Assembly: GCF_020216025.1 (NCBI RefSeq)
Contig: NZ_JAIWNC010000003.1
Span: 368,528 to 432,527, forward strand
Reading direction: 5' to 3'
Length of the DNA: 64,000 nucleotides
From: Jidongwangia harbinensis
GTDB lineage: Bacteria; Actinomycetota; Actinomycetes; Mycobacteriales; Micromonosporaceae
Shown here: positions 35,033-44,532 of the stretch, piece by piece
How the letters are laid out: every line of letters begins with the position of its first letter
How positions within the stretch are numbered: the stretch's first letter is position 1
The notes under the pieces: model-generated
Seen by the model: only the letters and a program-made list of their open reading frames with translations
The model's database searches: none
What the model was told of the DNA's origin: nothing
Position numbers and translations under genes: made by a program

Positions 35033-35845
35033 ATGGGCTGGGAATGGGACGAGACGCTGTACGCGGGCAGCGCCCCGCACTACGGCGTCGGGCGGGTGCC
35101 GTACCCACAGCGTCTCGCCGACGCGCTCCGCGACCATCTCGGCCTGGACGGCACCGGCCGCCTGCTGGACGTCGGCTGCGGGCCGGGTTCGCTGACGCTG
35201 CTGCTCGCCCCGCTGTTCGCGGACGCCGTGGGGGTGGACGCCGACCCCGGCATGATCGGCGAGGCGCGGCGGCGGGACGGCCGGGTCACCTGGCGACAAC
35301 TGCGGGCCGAGGACCTGCCGGCCGGTCTGGGCACGTTCCGGGTGGTGACGTTCGCGCAGTCGTTCCACTGGATGGATCAGCCGCTGGTCGCCGACCGGGT
35401 CCGCGACATGATCGCGCCGGGCGGCCGATGGGTGCACGTCTTCGCGTCCACCCATCGCGGCGTGGACGGCGACGACCCGCTACCGCATCCCCGGCCGCCG
35501 TGGGACGACATCGACGCGCTCGTCGCCCGCCACCTCGGGCCGGTACGCCGGGCCGGGCGGTCCGCCCTGCCGGACGGCACCCGCGGCGGCGAGGAGGACG
35601 TGATGCGCGCGGCCGGGTACGCCGGCCCGGAACGGATCGAGGTGTCCCGCAGCGAGGTGGTCACCCGGTCCGCCGAGGAGGTGGTGTCCGCGGTGTTCTC
35701 GCTGTCGTACGCGGCGCCGCATCTGTTCGGCGCGGAGGTGGACCGGTTCGCGGCGGATCTGCGCGGGCTGCTGGGCGAGGTGGCGCCGGACGGGCGGTTC
35801 AGCGAGCGGCTGCGCGACATCGACCTGGTGATCTGGCGCCCCTGA
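35033..35845 (+). CDS. Class I SAM-dependent methyltransferase
   Basis: A 270-aa methyltransferase. Motif I is LLDVGCGPGSLTLLLA (about residues 43-58) with the acidic VGVDADPGMI of motif II and a FAQSFHWMDQPLVADRV segment typical of the Methyltransf_11 group. The N-terminus (GWEWDETLYAGSAPHYGVGR) is the usual lead of this subgroup. Substrate unknown. It follows the membrane protein by nine bases with a TTAGGA ribosome-binding site, so the two are probably cotranscribed. The stop is four bases from that of glnE on the other strand. Confidence 0.9.
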   Translation: MGWEWDETLYAGSAPHYGVGRVPYPQRLADALRDHLGLDGTGRLLDVGCGPGSLTLLLAPLFADAVGVDADPGMIGEARRRDGRVTWRQLRAEDLPAGLGTFRVVTFAQSFHWMDQPLVADRVRDMIAPGGRWVHVFASTHRGVDGDDPLPHPRPPWDDIDALVARHLGPVRRAGRSALPDGTRGGEEDVMRAAGYAGPERIEVSRSEVVTRSAEEVVSAVFSLSYAAPHLFGAEVDRFAADLRGLLGEVAPDGRFSERLRDIDLVIWRP

Positions 35846-35849
35846 CGGG

Positions 35850-38800
35850 TCAGGCCTCCAGCACCCGCTCCATCGCCGCCCGGGAGTGCCGGGTCGTGCG
35901 CAGGTACCGGTCCACGAACTCGCCCGGGTCGCCGCCGTCGAGCAGTTGCACCGTGCCGGCCAGTTCCGGCCCGTGCGGCGGCAACTGGTCGGTCGGCCGG
36001 CCCCGGACCAGCGTCAGCGCGTTACGGACCTGGGCCGCCATGGTCCACCCCGCGGCCAGCGCGGCCACGTCCGCCTTCGCGATCAGCCCGGCGTCCCCGG
36101 CCGCCGAGAGCACCTCCAGCGTGCAGGTCAGACGCAGATCGGGGACCGCGTACGCGTGCCGCAACTGCACCAGCTGCACCGCCCACTCGACGTCCGCCAG
36201 ACCGCCGCGCCCGAGCTTCGTGTGGGTGTGCGGGTCGGCGCCGCGGGGCAGCCGTTCCCGTTCCACCCGGGCCTTGAGCCGGCGGATCTCCACCACCTGT
36301 TCCCGGGTCAGCCCGCCGCGCGGGTAGCGCACGCCGTTGGCCAGTTCCTCGAACTGGGCACCGAGCTCGGCGTCGCCGCAGACGAACCGGGCCCGCAGCA
36401 GCGCCTGCGCCTCCCACACCTTCGACCAGCGGGCGTAGTACTGCTGGTACGCGTTCAGGCTGCGGACCAGCGGTCCCTGGCGGCCCTCCGGGCGCAGGTC
36501 GGCGTCCACGCCCAGGGCCGGGTCGGGGGCCGGCGCGCCGAGCAGCCGGCGCAGTTCCTCGGCGATGTGATGGGCGGCGGCGCTGGCCTCCGAGTCGGCG
36601 GTGCCGGCCGGCGGGGAGTACACGAACAGCACGTCGGCGTCGGACGGGTAGCTCATCTCGTACCCGCCGAGCCGGCCCATCCCGATGATCGCGAACCGCA
36701 GGCCGTCCGGGCCGGGATGGGCCCGCCGGGCGGCGCGCAGCGCGGCGTTGAGCGTGGCGTCGGTGACGTCGGACAGCGCGGCCCCGACGGCGTCCACGTC
36801 GAGCGGGTGCGCGGGCGCCAGGTCGCCGGCCCGGCTGAGGATGTCCGCGCAGGCCAGCCGGAACAGTTCGCGGCGGCGCAGGGCGCGGACGGCGACGATC
36901 GCCTGCACCGGGTCGACGCGGTCGCCGGAGAGGTGGCGGTCGGCGGCCGAGGCGAACCCTTCGATCAGCACGTCCCGCGGGCGGGGCTGGAGTTCCGCGT
37001 CGTTGGCCAGCAGCCGCAACGCCTCCGGGTCGCGGATCAGCAGGTCGGTGGCGTACCGGGAGAGGCTGAGCACCCGGGCCAGCCGCCGGGCGACCGGGCC
37101 GCCGTCGCGCAGCAGCCGCAGGTACCACGGCGTGCTGCCCAGCTTGTCCGACACGTGCCGGTAGTTGAGCAGGCCGCGGTCGGGTTCGGGCGCGTCCGCG
37201 AAGTCCTGCAGCAGCATCGGCAGCAGCGTGCGCTGAATGGCCGAGGTACGGGAGACGCCGCCGGTCAGGGCCTGCAGGTGCCGCAGCGCGCCGTCCGGGT
37301 CGGAGAAGCCGAGGATCTCCAGCCGGCGGCCGGCCGACTCGGTGGTCATCCGCAGCGCCTCGGCCGGCACCCGGGCCACCGCCTCCAGCAGCGGCTGATA
37401 GAGCAGCTTGACGTGCAGCCGCCGGACCTGCGCGGCGTGACCCACCCAGTCGGACCGGAACGCCTCGACGGCGTCGCGCCCGGCCACCGGGGTGTAGCCG
37501 AGCGCCGCGGCGAGCCAGCGCAGCAGCTTCTCCTCGTCCGGCACGGTGTGGGTGCGGCGCAGGTTCTGCAGCTGCAGGCGGTGTTCGACGGTACGCAGGA
37601 AGCGGTACCCGCGCAGCAGCGTCTCGCCGTCCTGCCGGCCCACGTACCCGCCGGCCACCAGCGCGCGCAGCGCCGGCAGCGTGCCCGGTTCGCGCAGCGT
37701 CTCGTCGACCCGGCCGTGCACGAGTTGCAGCAGCTGGACGGCGAACTCGATGTCCCGCAGCCCGCCCGGCCCGCGCTTGATCTCGCGGTCCAGTTCCCGC
37801 GCCGGCACGTTCTCGATGATCTTGCGGCGCATGTCCCGGACGTCGTCGACCGCCTCGGGCCGCTCGGCGGCGTGCCAGACCAGCGGCGCCACGTCGTCGA
37901 TCCACTCCTGCGCCAGCGCCAGGTCACCGGCCGCCGGACGGGCCTTGAGCAGCGCCTGGAACTCCCAGGTGCGGGCCCAGCGCCGGTAGTACGCCTGATG
38001 ACTGGCGAGCGTGCGGACCAGCGGGCCGCGGCTGCCCTCCGGGCGCAGCGCCGCGTCCACCGGCCAGGCGACCTGCCCACAGATCTCGATCAGCCCGGCC
38101 GCCACGGTGGTGCCGGCGGACAGGTCCTCGTCGCCGGCCGCGACGAAGATGACGTCCACGTCGGAGACGTAGTTCAGCTCGTTGCCGCCGCACTTGCCCA
38201 TCGCCACCACGGCCAGCTTCGGCTCGGCCGTGCCGGCCGGCAGACCGGCCACCGCGATCGCGTACGCCGCGGCCAGCGTCTCGTCGGCCAGCCGGGACAG
38301 CGCGGCCATGGTCGGTTCCAGGCCGCGGCCGCCGGTCAGGTCCGCGGCGACGATGCGCAGCAGAGCCATCCGGTACGCCTGCCGCAGCGCCGGCACGGTC
38401 GACGGCCCGCCGCCGGCCTCGTCGCCGGACGCGAGCCGGCCCTCCGCGTTCGGCGGCAGCCCGGTCTTGCCGGTGGCCAGCACGCCCAGCTGCTCCGGGT
38501 TGGCGACCAGGTGATCACCGAGCGCGGACGACGCACCGAGCACCGCGATCACCCGGCGCCGCAGGCCGGTGTCCCGGTACAGCGACTCCAGGATCGCGTC
38601 GGTGGCCGGGTTCGCCATGATGTCCTCGCGCGGGCCGGTGACCGGTCCGCCGTTGCCCCGGATCGCGGCCCGGCCGGCCGACTCGATCAGCCGGTGCAGC
38701 TGCCGCAGCGCCAGGTTGGGGTCGGCGGCCCGGGACAGCGAGCGGATCAGTTCGGCCGCGTCGCCGTCCACCGGTTCCCGGGTCTCCGGGTCCCACAGCC

Positions 38801-38885
38801 GCAGCCCGGTGGGGCCGAGCAGGTCCGCGGCGCTGGCGCCGTTGTCCGCGAACCCGTACCGGGCGAGCCGGTTCGGCCGGGTCAT
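35850..38885 (-). CDS. glnE: Bifunctional glutamine synthetase adenylyltransferase/deadenylylase
   Basis: A 1011-aa GlnE that adenylylates and deadenylylates glutamine synthetase in response to nitrogen status. Two nucleotidyltransferase domains are visible. The N-terminal deadenylylase has MGKCGGNELNYVSDVDVIFV at about residues 228-247; the C-terminal adenylylase has GMGRLGGYEMSYPSDADVLF near 734-753. Each is followed by a helical bundle with the GGLRDIEFAVQLLQL or GGLADVEWAVQLVQL motif. Its target Tyr is present in GlnA1 but not in GlnA2. The ATG at 38885 gives the normal start. Confidence 0.97.
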   Translation of the reverse strand: MTRPNRLARYGFADNGASAADLLGPTGLRLWDPETREPVDGDAAELIRSLSRAADPNLALRQLHRLIESAGRAAIRGNGGPVTGPREDIMANPATDAILESLYRDTGLRRRVIAVLGASSALGDHLVANPEQLGVLATGKTGLPPNAEGRLASGDEAGGGPSTVPALRQAYRMALLRIVAADLTGGRGLEPTMAALSRLADETLAAAYAIAVAGLPAGTAEPKLAVVAMGKCGGNELNYVSDVDVIFVAAGDEDLSAGTTVAAGLIEICGQVAWPVDAALRPEGSRGPLVRTLASHQAYYRRWARTWEFQALLKARPAAGDLALAQEWIDDVAPLVWHAAERPEAVDDVRDMRRKIIENVPARELDREIKRGPGGLRDIEFAVQLLQLVHGRVDETLREPGTLPALRALVAGGYVGRQDGETLLRGYRFLRTVEHRLQLQNLRRTHTVPDEEKLLRWLAAALGYTPVAGRDAVEAFRSDWVGHAAQVRRLHVKLLYQPLLEAVARVPAEALRMTTESAGRRLEILGFSDPDGALRHLQALTGGVSRTSAIQRTLLPMLLQDFADAPEPDRGLLNYRHVSDKLGSTPWYLRLLRDGGPVARRLARVLSLSRYATDLLIRDPEALRLLANDAELQPRPRDVLIEGFASAADRHLSGDRVDPVQAIVAVRALRRRELFRLACADILSRAGDLAPAHPLDVDAVGAALSDVTDATLNAALRAARRAHPGPDGLRFAIIGMGRLGGYEMSYPSDADVLFVYSPPAGTADSEASAAAHHIAEELRRLLGAPAPDPALGVDADLRPEGRQGPLVRSLNAYQQYYARWSKVWEAQALLRARFVCGDAELGAQFEELANGVRYPRGGLTREQVVEIRRLKARVERERLPRGADPHTHTKLGRGGLADVEWAVQLVQLRHAYAVPDLRLTCTLEVLSAAGDAGLIAKADVAALAAGWTMAAQVRNALTLVRGRPTDQLPPHGPELAGTVQLLDGGDPGEFVDRYLRTTRHSRAAMERVLEA

Positions 38886-38925
38886 CGCCGGCCACCGTTC
38901 GGTGCGCCCGAGGCGCCGGCCGCGG

Positions 38926-39711
38926 TCACTGGCCCAGCAACGGGAGGGTGCGGCCGGTGCCCGGGTTCGGGATGTCGGCGTCCGGGAGGGTGCCCAGGGC
39001 CAGCGCCGCGAACCGGGCCACGAACGGCTGCCACACCTCCTCGACGTCGGCCAGCACGGCGGCGGTGGCGGCGACCACGGTGTCCAGGTCGTACCCCAGC
39101 TCGTCGAGGACGGCGCCGTCCGACCGGGCCCAGCCGGCGATCATCTCGGCGTCGCACTCGATGTGGAACTGCAACCCCCACGCCCGGTCGCCGATGCGGA
39201 ACGCCTGGTTGGGGTAGCGGGTCGACGCCGCGAGCAGGACCGCGCTCAGCGGCAACTCGGTGATCTCGTCGCGGTGCCACTGCACCACGTCGGGCAGCAG
39301 CGGCACGTACTTGAAAAGTGGGTCCTGGTCGGCGGCGTCCCGGCGCGCCACCAGGCCCGGCCCGATCTCCGGCCCGGACGTGCTGCGCTCCACCAGGCCG
39401 CCGTGGGCGGTCGCCAGCAGCTGACCGCCGAGACAGACCCCGAGCGTGGGTACGCGCCCGCGCACCGCCTTGCGCAGCAGCCCTTCCAGCGCCGGGAACC
39501 ACGGCGCACCCGGCTCACCGGCACCGCCCGGGTAGGCACTCTGGTCGCCGCCCAGGACGATCAGCGCCAGGTAGCCGTCCAGGTCGGCCGGCAGTGCGTC
39601 GCCGGCGTGCGGCCGCAGCACGGTGAGCGGCAGTTCCGCCTCGGCCAGCCAGTCACCCAGCCGGCGCAGATCGTCGGACGGGTCGTTCTCGATGACAAGC
39701 GCAGTCCCCAC
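38926..39711 (-). CDS. Class I glutamine amidotransferase-like protein
   Basis: A 261-aa type 1 glutamine amidotransferase with the complete triad: nucleophile C93 in LGVCLGGQLLA, H183 and E185 in QFHIECDAEM. The group includes GMP-synthase-like stand-alone proteins that hydrolyse glutamine or gamma-glutamyl compounds; the partner or substrate is not clear. It sits directly upstream of glnE on the same strand (40-base gap) and near glnA2, so nitrogen metabolism is plausible. The GTG at 39711 is six bases from a TAGCCT box, consistent with a leaderless start. Confidence 0.86.
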   Translation of the reverse strand: MGTALVIENDPSDDLRRLGDWLAEAELPLTVLRPHAGDALPADLDGYLALIVLGGDQSAYPGGAGEPGAPWFPALEGLLRKAVRGRVPTLGVCLGGQLLATAHGGLVERSTSGPEIGPGLVARRDAADQDPLFKYVPLLPDVVQWHRDEITELPLSAVLLAASTRYPNQAFRIGDRAWGLQFHIECDAEMIAGWARSDGAVLDELGYDLDTVVAATAAVLADVEEVWQPFVARFAALALGTLPDADIPNPGTGRTLPLLGQ

Positions 39712-39720
39712 GGTTCGAGG

Positions 39721-40602
39721 CTAACGGGTACGGCCGTCAGTTCCGCCATCCTCCCCGGCACCTCCGGGGCGGCCGGTGCCGCGCAGGAAGTCCCGGATCG
39801 CGGCCAGCCAGGCCGCCGGGTGGTCGAAATGGGCCATGTGGGCGGCTTCCGGCACGATCGCCAGCACACTGCCCGGTACCTCGGCGTGCAGCCGCCGCGC
39901 CACCGCCGGCGGGAACGTCATCTCCCGTTCGCCGTGCAGGATCAGCACCGGCCCGCCCCAGGCGTTCAGCACGGCCGCCGGATCGTCCGGCCGGGCCGGC
40001 CGCAGCGCGCCGGCCGCGAACGGGCCGTTCCAGTCGCTGGAGAACCGGACCCGGTCGAGGACGGCCCGCCACTCGTCGGCCCGGTCCAGCCGCCAGATGC
40101 TCGCCGGGAGCGCGGCGTGCGCCATGGCCCGGCTCAGCGCACCGTCGCCGGCCAGCGCCGGGTCGTCCCGGGCGACCGTGCCGCACATCGCCGCCCGCTC
40201 GGCCGGCACCCGCGCCTCGACGTCGCCGTACGCGGTGGTGGACGCCAGGATCAGCCGGCGCACCACGTCCGGGTGCTGGTCGGCGACGCGCATGGCGACA
40301 CCACCGCCGTAGGAGAAGCCCAGGACGTCCGCCGACTCCGCGCCGAGCTGCCGGATCAGCGCCGCCACGTCGTCGGCCAGCAGGTCCGGCTGCAGGGCGG
40401 CCTCCGGCAGCGGCGGCACCCGCGCGGACCGGCCGCAGCCGCGCAGGTCGAACAGCACCACGTGGGCGATGTCGGCCAGCTCGCCGACCGCCGGCAGCAG
40501 GTAGGAGTGGTCCCAGGTGGGTCCGCCGTGGATCACCACGAGCATCGGCAGGGCCGGGTCGCCGAGCCGGCGCACGTACAGGTCGATGCCGTTGACGATC
40601 AT
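39721..40602 (-). CDS. Alpha/beta hydrolase (proline iminopeptidase-like)
   Basis: A 293-aa alpha/beta hydrolase. The oxyanion region is VVIHGGPTWDHSY (residues 22-34), the nucleophile S97 is in LGFSYGGG, and a likely catalytic His sits in PEAAHMAHFDHPAAW near residue 267. The HGGP motif and FDLRGCGRSA resemble proline iminopeptidases and related hydrolases. Substrate unknown. Its stop is ten bases upstream of the amidotransferase start, leaving that gene's TAGCCT box at the very end of this coding region. Confidence 0.9.
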   Translation of the reverse strand: MIVNGIDLYVRRLGDPALPMLVVIHGGPTWDHSYLLPAVGELADIAHVVLFDLRGCGRSARVPPLPEAALQPDLLADDVAALIRQLGAESADVLGFSYGGGVAMRVADQHPDVVRRLILASTTAYGDVEARVPAERAAMCGTVARDDPALAGDGALSRAMAHAALPASIWRLDRADEWRAVLDRVRFSSDWNGPFAAGALRPARPDDPAAVLNAWGGPVLILHGEREMTFPPAVARRLHAEVPGSVLAIVPEAAHMAHFDHPAAWLAAIRDFLRGTGRPGGAGEDGGTDGRTR

Positions 40603-40630
40603 CCCGTGGGCCGGGCGGGTCGGGACCGGC

Positions 40631-41056
40631 TCAGGCGATGCAGGCGCACACGATGAGCGCGGCGCCGAAGTGGGACGCGGCGCTGACCGTGGCGCCCGGG
40701 TGGCGGTCCGGGGTGCAGATGACCTCGCCGAGCTTTCCGGGCGTCATCCAGTCCAGCACCATGAACGCGAAGCCCATGATGGCGATGCCGATGATGCCGA
40801 AGATCACCGTGGAGGCGAGCCCCTCGGTGAACGACTCGTAGCTGGTGAAGATGGCGGTGAACACGATCGCGGCGATGCCGATCTGGTTCGCGGCCAGCAG
40901 CAGCGCGGCGTTCGGGTTGCGGTCGCGCCAGATCAGGTCGCGCAGCTTGCCCGGCGTGAGCAGGTCCACCATGACGAATCCGACGGCCATCAGCCCGATA
41001 CCGATCAGGCCGAACACCACGCTGCGCCCGGCACCGTTCAGCAGATCTTCCAGCAC
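40631..41056 (-). CDS. DUF350 family membrane protein
   Basis: A 141-aa protein with four hydrophobic helices arranged as two similar halves: VVFGLIGIGLMAVGFVMVDLLTPGKL and TVIFGIIGIAIMGFAFMVLDWMTPGKL, each followed by a polar loop. This internal duplication is the DUF350 pattern. Members occur in the inner membrane, often beside tellurite-resistance or spermidine-synthase-like genes; no function is established. The ATG at 41056 is preceded by a GAGGGAGAAG ribosome-binding region. It lies between the hydrolase and glnA2, on the same strand. Confidence 0.9.
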   Translation of the reverse strand: MLEDLLNGAGRSVVFGLIGIGLMAVGFVMVDLLTPGKLRDLIWRDRNPNAALLLAANQIGIAAIVFTAIFTSYESFTEGLASTVIFGIIGIAIMGFAFMVLDWMTPGKLGEVICTPDRHPGATVSAASHFGAALIVCACIA

Positions 41057-41133
41057 GACTTCTCCCTCGTCACGACGTCAGAGGGCACGGTATCGGACCC
41101 GGACACCCAGGTGATCCACCTGGCCACGAAAAT

Positions 41134-42486
41134 CTACAGCGCGCCGAGGTACCGCTCGCGCTCGTACGGGGTCACCTCGCGCCGGTACTGCTCCCATTCG
41201 GCCCGCTTGTTGCGCAGGAAGAAGTCGAACACGTGCTCGCCGAGCACCTCGGGCACCAGCTCGGACTGCTCCATCACGTCGATGGCCTCGGCGAGGTTCT
41301 CCGGCAGCGCGTCGTACCCGGCGGCCTTGCGCTCGGCGGGCGACAGCGACCAGACGTCGTCCTCGGCGCCCGGCGGGAGTTCGTACCCCTCCTCGATGCC
41401 CTTCAGGCCGGCACCGAGCAGCACCGCGAAGGCCAGGTAGGGGTTGGTGGCCGAATCGATCGAGCGGATCTCCACCCGGGCCGAGTTGGGCTTGCCGAAC
41501 GCCGGCACGCGGACCAGCGCGGAGCGGTTCAGGTGGCCCCAGCTGACGAACGCCGGCGACTCGGTGATCCGGTCCGGCAGCTGCATCGGGAACAGCCGCT
41601 TGTAGGAGTTGACCCACTGGTTCGTCACGGCCGTGTATTCGCGGGCGTGCACCAGCAGGCCGGCGATGAACGCGCGGGCGGTCTTGGACAGCTTCATCGG
41701 GTCGTCGCCGTCGTGGAACGCGTTGCGCTCGCCCTCGAACAGCGACAGGTGCGTGTGCATGCCGCTGCCCGGCTGGTCGGTGTACGGCTTCGGCATGAAC
41801 GTGGCACGCACGTGCTGGGACAGCGCCACCTCCTTGACCACGTGCCGGAACGTCATGATGTTGTCCGCGGTGGTGAGCGCGTCCGCGTACCGCAGGTCGA
41901 TCTCCTGCTGGCCGGGCGCGACCTCGTGGTGGCTGAACTCGACGGAGATGCCGATCCGCTCCAGCGCCAGCACGGCCTGGCGGCGGAAGTCGCGCGCCAC
42001 CGAGTGGGTGGTGTGGTCGAAGTAGCCGCCGGTGTCCACCGGGATCGGGAGCGAGCCGTCCAGCGGGCCGTCCTGCACCAGGAAGAACTCGATCTCCGGG
42101 TGGGTGTAGAAGGTGAAGCCCTTCTCCGCGGCCCGGCTCAGCATGCGGCGCAGCACGTGCCGGGGATCGGCCCAGGCGGCGCTGCCGTCGGGCAGCAGGA
42201 TGTCGCAGAACATCCGGGCACTCTCGCCGCTGGCCCCGCCCTCGAACGGGAAGACCTGGAACGTGGTGGGGTCGGGCATGGCGACCATGTCGGACTCGTA
42301 GACCCGGGCGAAGCCCTCGATCGCCGAGCCGTCGATGCCGATGCCCTCCTCGAACGCCGACTCCAGTTCGGCCGGCGCCACCGAGACGCTCTTCAGGGTG
42401 CCCAGCACGTCGGTGAACCAAAGGCGGACAAAACGGATGTCGCGCTCCTCGAGCGTACGAAGCACGAACTCCTGCTGTCGGTCCAC
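41134..42486 (-). CDS. glnA2: Glutamine synthetase GlnA2-type
   Basis: A GSI-alpha-like glutamine synthetase homologue of 450 aa. It starts DRQQEFVLRTLEERDIRF and has the latch FEEGIGIDGSAIEGFARV and ATP site KPYTDQPGSGMHTHLSLF. At the place of the GlnA1 adenylylation Tyr it reads EDDVWSLSPAE, so Trp replaces Tyr and GlnE control is not expected. Homologues act in glutamine, gamma-glutamyl-amine or polyamine metabolism. GTGs at 42492 and 42486 are both possible; 42486 has the better spacing to GAGGGG and matches the family start. A TAATCT -10 candidate lies at 42550-42545. Confidence 0.92.
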   Translation of the reverse strand: MDRQQEFVLRTLEERDIRFVRLWFTDVLGTLKSVSVAPAELESAFEEGIGIDGSAIEGFARVYESDMVAMPDPTTFQVFPFEGGASGESARMFCDILLPDGSAAWADPRHVLRRMLSRAAEKGFTFYTHPEIEFFLVQDGPLDGSLPIPVDTGGYFDHTTHSVARDFRRQAVLALERIGISVEFSHHEVAPGQQEIDLRYADALTTADNIMTFRHVVKEVALSQHVRATFMPKPYTDQPGSGMHTHLSLFEGERNAFHDGDDPMKLSKTARAFIAGLLVHAREYTAVTNQWVNSYKRLFPMQLPDRITESPAFVSWGHLNRSALVRVPAFGKPNSARVEIRSIDSATNPYLAFAVLLGAGLKGIEEGYELPPGAEDDVWSLSPAERKAAGYDALPENLAEAIDVMEQSELVPEVLGEHVFDFFLRNKRAEWEQYRREVTPYERERYLGAL

Positions 42487-42544
42487 GTCCACCCCTCGTG
42501 TTCACGCTCCGGCGGGCCGAGTGTTCCTGGGCCCCGTTACGCTG

Positions 42545-42550
42545 AGATTA
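42545..42550 (-). promoter_or_regulatory. Candidate -10 box for glnA2
   Basis: TAATCT on the minus strand, about 60 bases before the glnA2 start. A TTGTCC lies upstream at 15-base spacing, shorter than ideal, so the -35 is uncertain. Confidence 0.35.
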
Positions 42551-42657
42551 CGCCGACCACCAGGTGGACAACCGGTCCGGGTGGTGGTCGAGATCAGAAG
42601 CCGACAGTACGGCAGCCAGGCGCATGCCGTCGGCCAACACTGGGGAACAATGAGGGC

Positions 42658-44433
42658 ATGCCCACGCTGCGCATCGCTCTCGCCCAGGTGAACTCGACCG
42701 TCGGCGACATCGCCGGCAACGCCGCGTCCGTCCGCCGGTGGACCCGGACCGCGGCCGGCGCGGGTGCCCAGCTGGTCGCGTTCCCGGAGATGATGCTCAC
42801 CGGCTATCCGATCGAGGACCTGGTCTTCCGGGACTCCCTGGTCGCGGCGTCACAGCGGGCGCTGCGACAGCTCGCCGCGGACCTGGCCGACGACGGCCTG
42901 GGCGACGTGGCCGTAGTGGTCGGCTACGTGGACGCCGACGGGCCGGCCCCGACCAGCGCCGACGCGGTGCCCGGCAGCGGCCGCCGGGACGCCTCCGCGC
43001 TACTGCTCGGCGGCGCGGTGGTCGCCACCTACTTCAAGCACCACCTGCCCAACTACGGCGTCTTCGACGAGAACCGTTACTTCGAGCCGGGCGCCGAGCT
43101 GACCGTGGTGCGGTTCGGCGGCGTCGACATCGCGCTCACCGTCTGTGAGGACCTGTGGCAGGCCGGCGGCCCGTTCGCCGCCGCCCGCCGGGCCGGCGTC
43201 GGGCTGGTCGTCACCATCAACGCCTCGCCGTACGAGCTGAACAAGGACGACGTCCGGCTGCCCCTGGTCAAGCGCCGGGCGGCCGAGGCCGGCGCCACGG
43301 TGGCGTACGTGAACATGATCGGCGGCCAGGACGAACTCGTCTTCGACGGCGACTCGATGATCGTCACCGCGGACGGGCACCTGCTCACCCGGGCCGGCCA
43401 GTTCACCGAGGACCTGCTGGTGCACGACCTGGAACTGCCGGCCGTGGACCCGACCCCGAACCCGGGCGCCGAGCAGGTCCCGGCCGGCGAGGACGACGAC
43501 ATGCCGGTGCGCCGGGTCGAGGTGACGCACCCGCCGCGCCCGCTGGCCGACGGCCCGGCGGTGGGCGGCATCGCCGACCGGATCAACGACGAGGCGGAGA
43601 TCTGGTCCGCGCTCACCCTGGGCCTGCGCGACTACGTCGAGAAGAACGGCTTCCGCTCGGTGGTGTTCGGCCTGTCCGGCGGCATCGACTCGGCGGTGGT
43701 GGCGGCCATCGCGGTGGACGCGCTCGGCCCGGAACGGGTGGTCGGCGTCTCGATGCCCAGCGGCTTCTCCTCCGGCCACTCCCGGGACGACGCCGCCGAC
43801 CTGGCCAAGCGCACCGGGCTGGACTACCGCGTCGAGCCGATCCAGGCGATGGTCGACGCGTTCCTGGCGAACCTGTCGCTGTCCGGGCTGGCGGTGGAGA
43901 ACCTGCAGGCCCGGGTACGCGCGGTCATCCTGATGGCGCTGTCGAACCAGGAGGGCCACCTGGTCCTCACCACCGGCAACAAGAGCGAACTGGCGGTCGG
44001 CTACTCCACGCTCTACGGCGACTCGGTGGGCGGCTTCAACCCGCTCAAGGACGTGCCCAAGACCATGGTGTGGAAGCTGGCCCGCTGGCGGAACGCGGAC
44101 GCGGCGCGGCGCGGCGGCGAACCCCCGATCCCGGAGAACTCGATCGCCAAGCCGCCCAGCGCGGAGCTGCGCCCGGGCCAGGTGGACACGGACTCGCTGC
44201 CCGACTACGCGGTCCTGGACGCGATCCTGGGCGGCTACATCGACGGCGACCAGGGCCGCGACCAGCTGATCGCGGCCGGGCACGACACCGAGCTGGTGGA
44301 CAAGGTGCTGCGCATGGTCGACCTGGCCGAGTACAAGCGCCGGCAGTCCGCGCCCGGCACCAAGATCTCCATCAAGGCCTTCGGCCGGGACCGCCGCCTG
44401 CCCATTACGAACAGGTTTCGCGAAGGTGTGTGA
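42658..44433 (+). CDS. nadE: Glutamine-dependent NAD+ synthetase
   Basis: A 591-aa fusion of a nitrilase-type glutaminase and an NAD+ synthetase, which amidates deamido-NAD. The glutaminase triad is E44 (FPEMMLTGY), K127 (TYFKHHLPNYG) and C163 (LTVCEDLW). The synthetase P-loop FGLSGGIDSAVVAAIA lies near residue 337, followed by GNKSELAVGYSTLYGD and the C-terminal FGRDRRLPITNRFRE. The ATG at 42658 has GAGGG just upstream. It diverges from glnA2 across 171 bases. Confidence 0.96.
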   Translation: MPTLRIALAQVNSTVGDIAGNAASVRRWTRTAAGAGAQLVAFPEMMLTGYPIEDLVFRDSLVAASQRALRQLAADLADDGLGDVAVVVGYVDADGPAPTSADAVPGSGRRDASALLLGGAVVATYFKHHLPNYGVFDENRYFEPGAELTVVRFGGVDIALTVCEDLWQAGGPFAAARRAGVGLVVTINASPYELNKDDVRLPLVKRRAAEAGATVAYVNMIGGQDELVFDGDSMIVTADGHLLTRAGQFTEDLLVHDLELPAVDPTPNPGAEQVPAGEDDDMPVRRVEVTHPPRPLADGPAVGGIADRINDEAEIWSALTLGLRDYVEKNGFRSVVFGLSGGIDSAVVAAIAVDALGPERVVGVSMPSGFSSGHSRDDAADLAKRTGLDYRVEPIQAMVDAFLANLSLSGLAVENLQARVRAVILMALSNQEGHLVLTTGNKSELAVGYSTLYGDSVGGFNPLKDVPKTMVWKLARWRNADAARRGGEPPIPENSIAKPPSAELRPGQVDTDSLPDYAVLDAILGGYIDGDQGRDQLIAAGHDTELVDKVLRMVDLAEYKRRQSAPGTKISIKAFGRDRRLPITNRFREGV

Positions 44434-44532
44434 GTAATTGCACTGACCCCTGACCAGCGCGGGCATCGTGGTGCGACGATCGGAGACAGACCCGGGGACC
44501 GCACCACGCGGCCTCGAGGGAAGGAGTGCACC

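Noticed and set aside
32140..36327. A 1395-residue plus-strand frame
   Set aside because: It crosses several well-supported genes on both strands and has shadow-like Arg/Ala/Gly composition.
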